NCBI RefSeq assembly: GCF_016287535.1
Contig: NZ_JAEFAJ010000025.1
Span: 1-46,857, forward strand
Reading direction: 5' to 3'
DNA: 46,857 bases
Source: Ruminococcus sp.
GTDB lineage: Bacteria; Bacillota; Clostridia; Oscillospirales; Ruminococcaceae
This document shows, in pieces, positions 8,164-17,600 of this stretch. The notes below the pieces were generated by a model. The model was not told the origin of the DNA and did no database searches. It saw only the letters and a list, made by a program, of their open reading frames with translations. Position 1 is the stretch's first letter. Each line of letters begins with the position of its first letter. The position numbers were made by a program, and so were the translations under genes.

Positions 8164-9377
8164 CCGATATCATTATAATAGGCGGAGGCGCGGCAGGCTG
8201 CTTCGCGGCAGTAACCGCTGCAAGATACGGAAAAACGGTGCTGCTCTTCGAGAAAAACGAGAAGCTGGGCAGAAAGCTCCGTATTACCGGCAAGGGACGC
8301 TGCAACGTCACCAATAACAGCCCCGCAGAGGAACACATGAAGAATATCCCGGTAAATCCGCAGTTCATGTACAGCTCCTTCTCCTGTTTTGACGCTGAGA
8401 GTACAATGAGCTTCTTTGAGGAGCTGGGCGTGCCGCTGAAAACAGAACGCGGAAACAGAGTGTTCCCGGTCAGCGATAACGCCAATGATATTGCTGACGC
8501 TCTTGCGAGGGAAATGAAAAAGCTGGGCGTGAAGGTCATAAACAAGCGGGTATCAGGGGTACTCACGGATAACGGCGCTGTCTGCGGAGTTACCGCAGGA
8601 GGCGAGGAATACCGCTCACAGTCAGTGCTCATAGCCTGCGGTGGCAAGTCCTATCCGGCAACCGGCTCAACTGGCGACGGCTATACTCTTGCAGAGGCAC
8701 TCGGACACACTGTAACTGAGCTCAAGCCAAGCCTTGTTCCCCTCGTTTCACCGGATAAGTTCTGTGCGGAGATGATGGGGCTTTCCCTCCGCAACGTCAC
8801 TATAGACCTTATGGACGGAAACAAGTCCATATACAGCGAAATGGGCGAAATGCTCTTCACACACTTCGGAGTTTCGGGACCTCTCGTGCTCAGCGCAAGC
8901 TCACATATACGTGATATGCAGCCCAACAGGTACAGGCTTATGATCGACCTGAAACCGGCTCTGTCTGTCGAGCAGCTCGACGCAAGGATACAGCGCGATT
9001 TCGCTGAGAACCTCAACCGTGACTTTCAGAACGGCATCAGGAAGCTGCTTCCCGCGAAGCTGATACCGGTAGCGGTAAGGCTGTCGGGGATAGCTCCCGA
9101 ACGAAAGATAAACGGCATAACCAAAGAGGAAAGGCGCAGATTCGGGGAGCTGATAAAGCATTTCCCCGTAAGGATATCCGGCTTCCGTCCCATAGACGAA
9201 GCCATAATCACAAGCGGCGGCATCTCGGTAAAGGAGATAAATCCGAAAACTATGGAGTCAAAGCTGGTCAGCGGTCTGTACTTCGCAGGAGAAGTCATAG
9301 ACGTTGACGCCTATACCGGCGGATTCAACCTGCAGATAGCTTTTTCCACCGCTTATACGGCGGCTGTTAATATGTAA
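8160..9377 (+). CDS. NAD(P)/FAD-dependent oxidoreductase, BaiN/HI0933 (YhiN) family
   Basis: A 405-residue flavoprotein. The N-terminus has the Rossmann FAD motif IIIGGGAAGCFAA (about 4-16) and the family signature GRKLRITGKGRCNVTN (about 40-56); the C-terminus has TSGGISVKEINPKTMESK and GLYFAGEVIDVDAYTGGFNLQIAFSTG-like sequence ending AFSTAYTAA. Members include BaiN, implicated in bile-acid dehydroxylation in some clostridia, but most are of unknown substrate and the family is widespread, so no bile-acid role is claimed. Start overlaps the DUF3006 stop. Confidence 0.9.
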   Translation: MTDIIIIGGGAAGCFAAVTAARYGKTVLLFEKNEKLGRKLRITGKGRCNVTNNSPAEEHMKNIPVNPQFMYSSFSCFDAESTMSFFEELGVPLKTERGNRVFPVSDNANDIADALAREMKKLGVKVINKRVSGVLTDNGAVCGVTAGGEEYRSQSVLIACGGKSYPATGSTGDGYTLAEALGHTVTELKPSLVPLVSPDKFCAEMMGLSLRNVTIDLMDGNKSIYSEMGEMLFTHFGVSGPLVLSASSHIRDMQPNRYRLMIDLKPALSVEQLDARIQRDFAENLNRDFQNGIRKLLPAKLIPVAVRLSGIAPERKINGITKEERRRFGELIKHFPVRISGFRPIDEAIITSGGISVKEINPKTMESKLVSGLYFAGEVIDVDAYTGGFNLQIAFSTAYTAAVNM

Positions 9378-9406
9378 TTATACTATCATGACAAAGAGGG
9401 ATTAAA

Positions 9407-9766
9407 ATGGGATGTTTAGGTAATTTATTATGGCTGATATTCGGCGGATTATTCGCCGGTCTCAGCTGGTTCTTCATAGGACTGCTCTGGTGTCTGACCA
9501 TAGTCGGCATACCAATAGGCAGGCAGTGCTTCAAAATGGCAAAGCTTTCATTTGCGCCATTCGGCAAGGAAGTGGAATACGGCGGCGGTCCGGTAAGTCT
9601 CATAGTCAACATACTATGGCTGATATTCGGAGGACTTGAAATGGCAGCAGGGTTCGCCGCGATAGGAGCTGTGCTGTGTATCACAATAATCGGAATGCCC
9701 TTCGGCGTACAGATGTTCAAGCTGGCAAAGCTGGCTCTAATGCCCTTCGGCGCAAAGGTGAAATGA
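9407..9766 (+). CDS. yccF: YccF-domain membrane protein
   Basis: A 119-residue integral membrane protein with two tandem YccF repeats (about 4-50 and 63-115). Each has the pattern NxLWLIFGG, a hydrophobic helix, then a GIP/GMP-x2-x3-FK-x-AKL-x4-PFG segment. Function is unknown; the internal duplication is normal for the family. Starts after AGAGGG. Its stop overlaps the next gene by ATGA, indicating coupled translation. Confidence 0.9.
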   Translation: MGCLGNLLWLIFGGLFAGLSWFFIGLLWCLTIVGIPIGRQCFKMAKLSFAPFGKEVEYGGGPVSLIVNILWLIFGGLEMAAGFAAIGAVLCITIIGMPFGVQMFKLAKLALMPFGAKVK

Positions 9767-10293
9767 CTTATATGAAAAAGGACTTTTCGCGGACATTTTT
9801 TCGCTATGTGTTTGAATTCACAGCCGCAGGCTTCGCAGGCTGGATATATGAAGTGGCTACGGTATGGATAATGTACCGTTATTTCGACAACAGAGGTATG
9901 CTGCATCTGCCGGTGATACCAATATATTCCTTCGGAGCCTTTATACTGCTGGCTCTGCTGCGCAGAAAGAGAAATCCCCTCTTTATATTCATTATTGCCA
10001 CTGTTGTCACAACAGTATTCGAGCTTGCAGCCTCATATCTTCTGGAATTCATATTCCATGAGCAGTTCTGGACATACAATAACTGGTACTTTTCCATACT
10101 CGACAGGTCGAGCCTGATATCAAGCTCTATCTTCGGAATAATGGCTGTGGGATACTTTTACCTGCTTCACCCCCTTTCAAAGAAGCTGAGCGAAAATCTG
10201 CCCGAAACGGTGTGTTTCGGCACAGGGCTTTTCCTGTCCGCAGCTCTGCTCACAGACGCAGTGATATCTATTGCGGAACATCTGAAAAAGTAA
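9763..10293 (+). CDS. Putative ABC-transporter type IV (PF06541-like) membrane protein
   Basis: A 176-residue polytopic membrane protein with about five helices. The pattern AGFAGWIYEV near the start, NRGMLHLPVIPIYSFGA, FELAASYLLE and WTYNNWYFSI match the PF06541 'putative ABC-transporter type IV' family, which despite its name has no proven transport function. The frame is open further upstream inside yccF, but the ATGA overlap points to this ATG; a second ATG at 9772 is better spaced from AAAGGTG and is a possible alternative. Confidence 0.7.
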   Translation: MTYMKKDFSRTFFRYVFEFTAAGFAGWIYEVATVWIMYRYFDNRGMLHLPVIPIYSFGAFILLALLRRKRNPLFIFIIATVVTTVFELAASYLLEFIFHEQFWTYNNWYFSILDRSSLISSSIFGIMAVGYFYLLHPLSKKLSENLPETVCFGTGLFLSAALLTDAVISIAEHLKK

Positions 10294-10314
10294 TGGAAGT
10301 ATAACTTTTTGGGT

Positions 10315-10338
10315 GGTCGAAGACAGGCTGACGTTCGC
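10315..10338 (+). repeat. 24-base intergenic motif, copy 1
   Basis: Non-coding motif starting GGTCGAAG, with AGGC and GACGTT blocks, identical at 20 of 24 positions to 38514-38537. It lies in the 115-base gap before cmk. Function unknown; possibly the conserved core of a larger repeat. The gap also holds a weak AGGGC/GCCCT hairpin (about 10375-10388). Confidence 0.35.
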
Positions 10339-10408
10339 AATACCGGACAAAATGTTATTTATACAAGCAAATCAGGGCAAGCGCCCTTAAATAAAGGAGT
10401 TAAAAACA

Positions 10409-11074
10409 ATGAAAACTGTAAACATCGCAATCGACGGACCTGCAGGCGCAGGAAAAAGCACTATAGCGAAAATGGTATCAAAGCAGCTTGGCTATATCTA
10501 TGTTGACACAGGCGCTCTGTACCGCACTATCGCTCTATATATAACCGAGAACAAAATTCCCGACAAGGATATCGAGAAGTCTCTCGGCAAAGCTGAGGTT
10601 TCACTGAAGTTCATCGATGGAGCACAGAGAGTATTTCTCGGCAAAAGGGACGTTTCCGACCTTATAAGGACTCCGGAGATATCCATGGCGGCTTCACGCA
10701 CATCTGCCATACCTGCCGTAAGAGCATACCTCTTTGACACTCAGCAGAAAATAGCCCGTGAAAACAACGTAATAATGGACGGAAGAGATATCGGCACGGT
10801 AGTTCTCCCCAACGCAGATGTAAAGATATTCCTTACCGCTTCCGCAGAGGAAAGAGCCAACCGCCGCTACAAGGAGCTCCTTGAAAAGCCGGACTGCCCC
10901 ACATATCAGGAGATACTTGACGATATCATCAAGCGTGACTATCAGGATATGCACCGCAAGACAGCTCCGCTGAAACAGGCTGAGGACGCCGTGCTCGTTG
11001 ATACCACAAAGCTGAACTTAGAGGAATCCGCAGAGGCTATCGTGAAGATAATCAGCGAAAAGATAGAGAAATAA
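10409..11074 (+). CDS. cmk: Cytidylate kinase
   Basis: Phosphorylates CMP/dCMP to the diphosphates in nucleotide salvage and turnover. The 221-residue protein begins with IAIDGPAGAGKSTIAK (P-loop, about 5-20), then YVDTGALYRTIAL, MDGRDIGTVVLPNADVKIFLTA and RDYQDMHRKTAPL, all typical of Cmk. Start ATG follows AAAGGAG. It heads the cmk-plsC-ispH/S1 set, a conserved clostridial order. Confidence 0.96.
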   Translation: MKTVNIAIDGPAGAGKSTIAKMVSKQLGYIYVDTGALYRTIALYITENKIPDKDIEKSLGKAEVSLKFIDGAQRVFLGKRDVSDLIRTPEISMAASRTSAIPAVRAYLFDTQQKIARENNVIMDGRDIGTVVLPNADVKIFLTASAEERANRRYKELLEKPDCPTYQEILDDIIKRDYQDMHRKTAPLKQAEDAVLVDTTKLNLEESAEAIVKIISEKIEK

Positions 11075-11115
11075 GCACCGGCACTTAAAGAACCCTGCAT
11101 CATAAGGAGAAGATA

Positions 11116-11751
11116 ATGTATTACTTAGTAAAATTCGTCGTGCGGCTTTATTTCAGACTTATGTACAAGCTGCGCATTGAGGGAAAAGACAACATTCCCG
11201 ATGATTCGACCGTAATTTATGCCTGCAATCACCGCAGCAACGCTGATCCGCCGCTTCTCGGCTGCGCGGCGAAGGGAAAATTCGCATTCATGGCAAAGGA
11301 GGAGCTCTTCAGGAACAAGCTCTTCGCATGGCTGATTCGCTCCCTCGGAGCTTTCCCCGTTGCACGCGGCAAGGGCGATACCGCAGTTATCGACACTGCT
11401 GTTGAAAGGCTCGGTTCAAACCGCAGCCTCATGATATTCCCTGAGGGTACACGTTCAAAGGACGGCAAGGTGGGCAGGGGTCATACAGGAGCCGCTCTCA
11501 TCGCCGCAAGGGCAGGCAAGCCTGTGATACCCGTGGGCATATGCTACGGTGAAAAGCTGAGGTTCCGTACTCCCCTTACCGTAAAATTCGGCAAGCCCAT
11601 TGATCCTGCGGAATACTGCGAGACAGGCGATAATCCCAATCCTCGTCAGCTCGTCAAGCTCAAAAACCGCTATATGGCGGACATAAAGCTGCTTGTTGAG
11701 GGAGAGCCGGAGACTTCTGCGGATACAAAGGAGGAGAGCGCTGATGAGTAA
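11116..11751 (+). CDS. plsC: 1-acyl-sn-glycerol-3-phosphate acyltransferase
   Basis: Makes phosphatidic acid from lysophosphatidic acid at the membrane. The 211-residue protein has the acyltransferase motif NHRSNADP (NHx4D, about residues 36-43), the glycerophosphate-binding FPEGTRSKDG (about 112-121) and the later VIPVGI segment. One hydrophobic N-terminal stretch. It follows cmk by 41 bases and its 3' end overlaps the ispH start by 8 bases. Confidence 0.93.
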   Translation: MYYLVKFVVRLYFRLMYKLRIEGKDNIPDDSTVIYACNHRSNADPPLLGCAAKGKFAFMAKEELFRNKLFAWLIRSLGAFPVARGKGDTAVIDTAVERLGSNRSLMIFPEGTRSKDGKVGRGHTGAALIAARAGKPVIPVGICYGEKLRFRTPLTVKFGKPIDPAEYCETGDNPNPRQLVKLKNRYMADIKLLVEGEPETSADTKEESADE

Positions 11752-13750
11752 GGTCACTGTCGCAAAATCCGCAGGCTTCTGCTTCGGAGTTGACAGAGCT
11801 GTGAAAATGGTCTACGGAGAGCTGGAAAAGAATACAAATGTCGCTACTCTCGGTCCTATTATCCACAATCAGGACGTTGTGAACGATATGAAGGCAAAGG
11901 GCGCAAGGATAATAGAATCCGTTGATGAGCTGAGCCCCGACGAGACCGTGGTTATCCGCTCCCACGGCGTAGGCAGGGAGATATACGACCAGATACAGGC
12001 AAAAGGCAACCGTATGCTGGACGCGACCTGTCCATTTGTGTCCCGTATACATAAAATAGTGGCGGAAAAGTCCGCGGAAGGCTACTTTATTCTTATCGCA
12101 GGCGACAGAGATCACCCTGAAGTCCAGGGCATAGTTGGTCATTGTGACGAAAATTGCATGGTTTTCAAGGACAACTTTGAGCTAAAAGACTTTTTTGAAA
12201 AAAATTATAAAAATTTGCAAAAAAAGCTTGCAATTGTGGCGCAAACGACGTATAATATAGTAGTATGGGGTGAGTGTTTAAACGTGATCCCGAAGGACGA
12301 TCCGAATATTGTTATATACGATACGATATGCAACGCTACAGACACACGTCAGTCAGACGCTGCCAAGCTTGCCAGGGAATCCGACATTATGCTTGTAGTC
12401 GGCGGCAGGCACAGTTCCAATACCGTTAAACTCTACGAGGTATGCAGCAGGTACTGTAAAACCTATCATATCGAAAATTCGGACGAGCTTCGGTCATTAA
12501 AGCTTCCAAATGCCAAAAATATCGGCATTACTGCCGGGGCATCAACCCCCGCCTATATAATCAAGGAGGTACAAACCAAAATGGCAGAAAATGAAATTCT
12601 TGCAGCTAATCAGGATGAGGATATCGATTTTGCTCAGGCTATCGATGAGTCATTCAAAAAAATACATACAGGAGAGAAAGTTAAAGGCATTGTTATCGCC
12701 GTAAACAACACAGAGGCTATCGTAGACCTCGGCACAAAGCATACCGGCTATGTTGCTCTTGACGACCTTACAGACGATCCATCAAAGAAGCCTTCTGACA
12801 TCGTCAGCGTAGGCGACGAGATCGATCTTGTTGTAATCAAGGTAAACGACGCTGAGGGTACAGCTGCTCTCTCAAAGAAGAAGGTCGACGAACAGGCCGG
12901 CTATGAGAAGATAGTACAGGCTAAGGAAGAAGGCACTGTTCTTGAAGGCGTTGTTCAGAGCGTTGTAAACAAGGGTATCACACTCACAGTTATGGGTGTA
13001 AGAGTATTTATCCCCGCTTCACTCACAGGTCTTCCGAGAGGCGCTGAGCTTGAGCAGCTTCTCAAGAAGAAGGTAGAGTTCATCGTTATTGAGGTATCAG
13101 AGGGCGGCAGAAAGAGAGCTGTTGGTTCGATCAAGGCTGTACAGAGCGCTAAGAAGGAAGAAGCTAAGGCAAGATTCTGGGAAACAGCTGAGGTCGGCAA
13201 GACATATACTGGCAAGGTAAAGTCACTTACAAGCTTCGGTGCATTCGTTGATCTCGGCGGCATCGACGGTATGGTACACATCTCAGAGCTCTCATGGAAG
13301 AGGATCAAGCACCCGAGCGAAGTCGTAAATGTTGGTGATACTCTTGAAGTATACATCAAGGATCTCGACAGAGAGGCTAACAGGATATCACTCGGCTTCA
13401 AGAAGGCTGAGGACAATCCGTGGGAGATCTTCAAGTCACAGTATCAGGTAGGCGACGTAGTTAAGGCTACTATCGTTTCTATCACAAGCTTCGGTGCTTT
13501 TGCACAGATCATCGACGGAGTTGACGGTCTTATCCACATCTCACAGATCGCTGACCAGAAGGTGGAGAATGTCAAGGACGTTCTTACTGTAGGCGATGTT
13601 GTTGACGTTAAGATCATTGACATCGACGAAGAGTCAAAGAGAATCAGCATCTCAATGCGTGCTCTCCTTGAGAATGAAAACGAGGACGAGGCTGAGGCTG
13701 ACGAAGAGGAAGCTGAAACAGAAGCAGCTCCTGCTGAGGACGCTGAATAA
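11744..13750 (+). CDS. ispH: Fused IspH (HMBPP reductase) and ribosomal protein S1
   Basis: A 668-residue fusion. Residues 1-~280 are IspH, the 4Fe-4S enzyme of the final MEP-pathway step, with cluster cysteines Cys13 (GFCFG), Cys96 (ATCPFV) and Cys196 (TICNATDTRQ), plus the SHGVG and HPEVQG histidines. Residues ~310-650 carry four S1 RNA-binding repeats, the last two with SFGAFVDL/SFGAFAQI and DGMVHIS/DGLIHIS, then an acidic tail. IspH-S1 fusions are known in clostridia. Start chosen at the ATG 8 bases after AAGGAGGAG; the frame is open upstream. The IspH part holds an A/T-rich patch (12181-12270) with a promoter-like sequence, and Met280 has its own strong ribosome site, so free S1 could be made. 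Confidence 0.93.
   Translation: MSKVTVAKSAGFCFGVDRAVKMVYGELEKNTNVATLGPIIHNQDVVNDMKAKGARIIESVDELSPDETVVIRSHGVGREIYDQIQAKGNRMLDATCPFVSRIHKIVAEKSAEGYFILIAGDRDHPEVQGIVGHCDENCMVFKDNFELKDFFEKNYKNLQKKLAIVAQTTYNIVVWGECLNVIPKDDPNIVIYDTICNATDTRQSDAAKLARESDIMLVVGGRHSSNTVKLYEVCSRYCKTYHIENSDELRSLKLPNAKNIGITAGASTPAYIIKEVQTKMAENEILAANQDEDIDFAQAIDESFKKIHTGEKVKGIVIAVNNTEAIVDLGTKHTGYVALDDLTDDPSKKPSDIVSVGDEIDLVVIKVNDAEGTAALSKKKVDEQAGYEKIVQAKEEGTVLEGVVQSVVNKGITLTVMGVRVFIPASLTGLPRGAELEQLLKKKVEFIVIEVSEGGRKRAVGSIKAVQSAKKEEAKARFWETAEVGKTYTGKVKSLTSFGAFVDLGGIDGMVHISELSWKRIKHPSEVVNVGDTLEVYIKDLDREANRISLGFKKAEDNPWEIFKSQYQVGDVVKATIVSITSFGAFAQIIDGVDGLIHISQIADQKVENVKDVLTVGDVVDVKIIDIDEESKRISISMRALLENENEDEAEADEEEAETEAAPAEDAE
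12228..12256 (+). promoter_or_regulatory. Possible internal promoter inside the ispH part
   Basis: -35-like TTGCAA (12228-12233, 4/6), 17-base spacer, perfect -10 TATAAT (12251-12256), inside a locally A/T-rich coding stretch. A start near 12263 would make an RNA carrying the last part of ispH and all S1 repeats. Inference only. Confidence 0.45.
12563..12583 (+). promoter_or_regulatory. Internal Shine-Dalgarno and ATG for free S1
   Basis: AAGGAGGT (12563-12570) is followed after 10 bases by an in-frame ATG (12581) at the IspH/S1 junction. Initiation here would give a 389-residue S1-like protein starting M-A-E-N-E. The same bases encode K-E-V near the end of IspH, so the Shine-Dalgarno may be coincidental. 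Confidence 0.45.
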
Positions 13751-13762
13751 TCATTAAATACC

Positions 13763-13790
13763 GGGGCTGCACCAGGGTGCAGCCCTTTTT
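13763..13790 (+). terminator. Intrinsic terminator after ispH-S1
   Basis: GGGCTGCAC (13764-13772) pairs with GTGCAGCCC (13777-13785), loop CAGG, followed at once by TTTTT. Strong Rho-independent terminator closing the cmk-plsC-ispH unit. Confidence 0.92.
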
Positions 13791-13814
13791 ATATTTTTTA
13801 TGAGGTGATAAGAT

Positions 13815-14615
13815 ATGAGAAAAAATTACATTGTCCCGCTTGTTATGAGTACACTTCTTTTCTCGTCATGTACCAAGGGAATAACTGACGACCGCACCAA
13901 CGATACAACTGTGACGACAACAGATGTGACCACAACAGCAGAAGCTGAAACAACGACCAGTACAACGGAAACATCAGCGACAACAAACACAAGATCCACC
14001 ACCACCGCAAAAACAACTTCCACAACAACTACAACTGCAGCTTCTACTTCTGCCACAACAACAACTGAAAAAACGACCGAGGCGCCGACTGAACCCGCAA
14101 CCGAGCCCGATCCCGACGCAGAAGACAAAAAGCTACTCAAAGCTATCAATGAGCTGAAAGATAATTATAAATATTTCTATCTCAATCACCAGCCGGACGG
14201 CACATTAACACATTATACCCCCGACGGTGAATTGGTTGACTATAAGAACCTTGAAAACTATATGGTCTATGAAGCCGGGACTATCCCGATCGACAGAGTT
14301 CTCGGCAGCATCACCGACGAGCAGGACGTTATAGCCAAGGCAAGAGAGGTACTTCTCAAAGGTAACGGTCAGGAGTATATGGACTGGCTCGAAAAAGAGC
14401 CCGCAAGTTCTGACGGTACAAGATACATAAGGGAAAATCCACCCATCGTTGCCACTTATTACGAAGACTATGACACATGGTATATCTACCCCACCTCGCC
14501 GAGCTGGAAGAGAGAGGACGGAAAAGGCGGCGTTGTCGCATGGAGCGAAGGACCTTCCTTTATGTGTATCCGCGGCAGCGACGGCAAGCTCCTGGGCACC
14601 TGTATCAAATACTAA
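13815..14615 (+). CDS. Thr-rich lipoprotein of unknown function
   Basis: A 266-residue exported protein. The N-terminus is a signal peptide with a lipobox-like LLFSSC (Cys19; Phe at -3 is unusual), then a low-complexity Thr/Ser/Ala linker (about 25-100) like those of cellulosomal proteins, and a C-terminal domain (about 105-266) rich in Tyr, Asp and Gly that I do not recognise. Two blocks in that domain look like paired D-G-T/D-G-E turns. GAGGTG precedes the ATG. It starts 25 bases after a terminator with no clear promoter, so expression may depend on read-through or an undetected promoter. It faces the pectinase gene across a shared terminator; a surface role in glycan use is only suggested by the neighbour and linker. 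Confidence 0.75.
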   Translation: MRKNYIVPLVMSTLLFSSCTKGITDDRTNDTTVTTTDVTTTAEAETTTSTTETSATTNTRSTTTAKTTSTTTTTAASTSATTTTEKTTEAPTEPATEPDPDAEDKKLLKAINELKDNYKYFYLNHQPDGTLTHYTPDGELVDYKNLENYMVYEAGTIPIDRVLGSITDEQDVIAKAREVLLKGNGQEYMDWLEKEPASSDGTRYIRENPPIVATYYEDYDTWYIYPTSPSWKREDGKGGVVAWSEGPSFMCIRGSDGKLLGTCIKY

Positions 14616-14631
14616 GATTCGTTTGTATATC

Positions 14632-14664
14632 AAAAAAGCCGAGTGCGTATGCACCCGGCTTTTT
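14632..14664. terminator. Bidirectional terminator between convergent genes
   Basis: AAAAAGCCG-GTGC pairs with GCAC-CGGCTTTTT around a GTAT loop; A-run on one side and T-run on the other, so it can end both the lipoprotein gene (plus) and the pectinase gene (minus), whose stop lies at 14666. Confidence 0.9.
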
Positions 14665-14665
14665 A

Positions 14666-17600
14666 TCATTCTATCGGAAGTGATGTTACAAGATGGAGCA
14701 GATAACGCTGTATAGCAAGTGCGTCATTGGAGGTGATACCGTTTCCGCCTTCAACATCTCCGTTTGCAGCGCCCTGCTCTGTGATGTGATGTGAGTCGCT
14801 GCCGTTCACACCGTACTTATTCGGATTAGCCAGAGCCTGCATAATAAGTACCGCATCTGACAGGTCTACTATACTGTCACAGTTAGCGTCGCCTGCCATT
14901 CCCTGTACAGGAGGCTGAGTCGTTGTAGTTGTTGTTGTGGTGGTAGTTGGTGTGGTGGTGGTTGTAGTGGTTGTTTCTTTTACCTTTTCCTTTACGAATA
15001 CCGTATAGTTCATGCAGGCACCGCTCATGCCGTTTGTACCGAGAGTAAGCGAACCGCCTGCGTTTACATCAATAGCATAAACATCAAAGGCTCTTACCGC
15101 CTCGCTGTCGTTTATCTCCACCACATCTCCCAGCTTCGTGAAGCTGCTCAGCCACGACGGCGGAGTTGTTACACGCTGGTCAAGTGCCACATATACTGTG
15201 ATATCCTTTGCAGCTGTGAGCACCGCAAGGTCTGAATCTGTATTCTTTGAGTTGCAGGCTGTGATTATATGCTCACCGCCGCTTATAACTGACGGAACAG
15301 AAGCGATAACGTGCTCACGGTCGCCGAAAGCCTTGTCTCCGACAGAAAAGCTCTCTGCAATGGACCACTGTGAGCCGTAGCTCGCGTCAAGAACACCAAG
15401 TCTTGCTATAAGTGTGCTTCTGATGTACTCGTCATATCTCGGAGGAACATCGCCGCCCTCGGAAACTGTTCCGGCATTGTAAGTCTTGTTCTGCATTCTT
15501 CCGGCATAAGCGGTAACATCTGACTTGGCAGCGTCTGCTGAGGTCACGCTGTAGCTGCTGTATATCTTCGAGGAATCTGTATCGAAGTTGTCGTAGCCGT
15601 CGCCGCCGCCCTGAAGATTGTTTATGTATGCCTTGTCATTGCGTGAGTTAACTGTCTGATAGGCAAGTGAATTTCCCATATTGCAGCTAACGAACTTGTC
15701 TCCGTAGGACTTGATAGTACCGGAATACTGGTCGTTGCCCATATTCACAGCGTCAAGGGGCAGATTTGTATTTTCATAGTAGTTGGCTTCGGAGAATACC
15801 TTTGAATTGTAGGAAGCTCCGATACCGTACTGCTTGTTGTTGTAGAAGTAGTTGTTATAGCTGTGAACGTGCGCGTTCCTTGCACGTGGATTACGGGACT
15901 CGGTGTTATTGAACCAGTTGTGGTGATAGGTTATCCAGTCCTGCTGATGACTTGTAGAACCGCCTACAAGAGAGGTCTTGTGAGCGTCCTTGAAGATATT
16001 GTAGGATACTGTTACATACTCAGACCACTTGATATCGAGCGAGCCGTCGCCGTCTGACTTGTCGTCGTCAACTATACCGTTGCCGGCAAAAGCATTGTAG
16101 CCCTTTTCGATAGTATTGTTGTGTATCCACATATTCGTGGACTTGTGGTCTGACGAGCCCGACACGGATACTCCGTCATCGGGATACTTGCCCAGCCAGA
16201 GATTGCGCACCTCGCAGCTTGCCGAGCGCTTCATCTCGAAGCCCCACTGATTGAGCGAGGTATCATAGCCGATGCCCTCGACAGTTACGTTCTCGCCGTT
16301 CTGGAGATAGAGCATATTTGAGCCGTCATTCTGCTGACCGTCATTTGCCTTTGCTCCGGAGGGAACATCAATGCTGCCTATAAGACGGAAGTCCACATTC
16401 TTGGGCTTGCCGTTATAGAAAATATTGTAAAGGCCTGTCTGACCGTTATAGGTGATAGTGTCCTTGTTGGAGTTGGTAACGTATATTACCGTAACTCCCG
16501 ATTTGAGAGTACCGTCGTTGTTGTAGGCGCCTACTCCGCTGTTGTTGTTCCAGTGGGCATAGCCGCTCCTGTCGAAAGCCATAGTCTTTACGTCACAGCC
16601 GGCAGAACCGTTCGAGCCCTGAATACTTATGCTGTAAGTGGTATTCCCCTTCAGTCCGGGGATATCCACTCTTGAACCGCGGATAAGCTCGGAGTCAACA
16701 GCTGTATAATCCGATGTACCTGCTAAAGCATAGCTTACCTTTACGTTATTGCCCAGCTTTGAGCTGTCCCACTCAACAAAGGCTTCCTCGAACCAGCCGC
16801 CGCAGGTCTTTATTGCGCCCTCGATATTTGAAGAGCCCTGACTGCTGTCTCCGCTGCCGGAGCTGCTGCTCACGCCGTTGATATAGGAGGGCGTCCAGTT
16901 GTTCATATAGCTCTGTATGCTGATATTCGCAGCGTCGCTGTCGGAGACAGTATGTCCCCTGCGCTGTGAAAGGTCAACACGCTGACCGTTTGAGAGCTTG
17001 GTGCCGTTCTCCTTGAAGCCGTCAACGCTTTCCGGCTCAACACCACTCATTGACGTCCAGCCTGCTGCTGTTATCATATTGCTGTTCTGGAGAGTGGTAT
17101 TCACGAAGAGCACCTTGGCTGTCTGTCCCCACGGTCTGCCAAGATATCCCGCGCTTACGGTAAGGTCGGGATTCGCTGTTACTCTGCAGTCCTTGAAGAG
17201 ATATCCTGTATATGGGCTTCCCTGCTCTCTTGCGGCTGTGATGTAGCCGCCTACGGAACCGCTGCTGTAGCCCTTCCAGCGAAGCTCACAGCTGTCAAAC
17301 ACAGCGTTGCTTCCGCCGAAGATATAGTCAGTCTGTCCTTCGATAAGGCAGTTCTTGTAATACTGAGGCGAACCGCCGGTATAAAGGGTATCCTGACTTG
17401 ACAGGAACTTGCAGTTCAGGAACTCGGCATAGCCCGTATCCACGGAAAGCGCCGCTGCACGCTCTGTGGCAGCCTTTGCCTTTACGTCCGTCCAGCTGTT
17501 TCTCACCTGAGTTATCTTTGTGACGGAGGTGTCGCCTGTGAGTTCAACTCCGTCATTGAGCTCCTCCTGAGTTATATAGCGGTTGAAGGAATTCTCGAAA

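Noticed and set aside
8160..9377. BaiN-like flavoprotein as bile-acid pathway gene
   Set aside because: The family is broad and no other bai genes are present; no bile-acid role can be supported.
9407..9766. Internal duplication in the yccF product
   Set aside because: Two YccF repeats are normal for this family.
13910..14100. Repeat array in the lipoprotein gene
   Set aside because: Low-complexity Thr/Ser coding sequence of a linker, not a mobile or CRISPR repeat.
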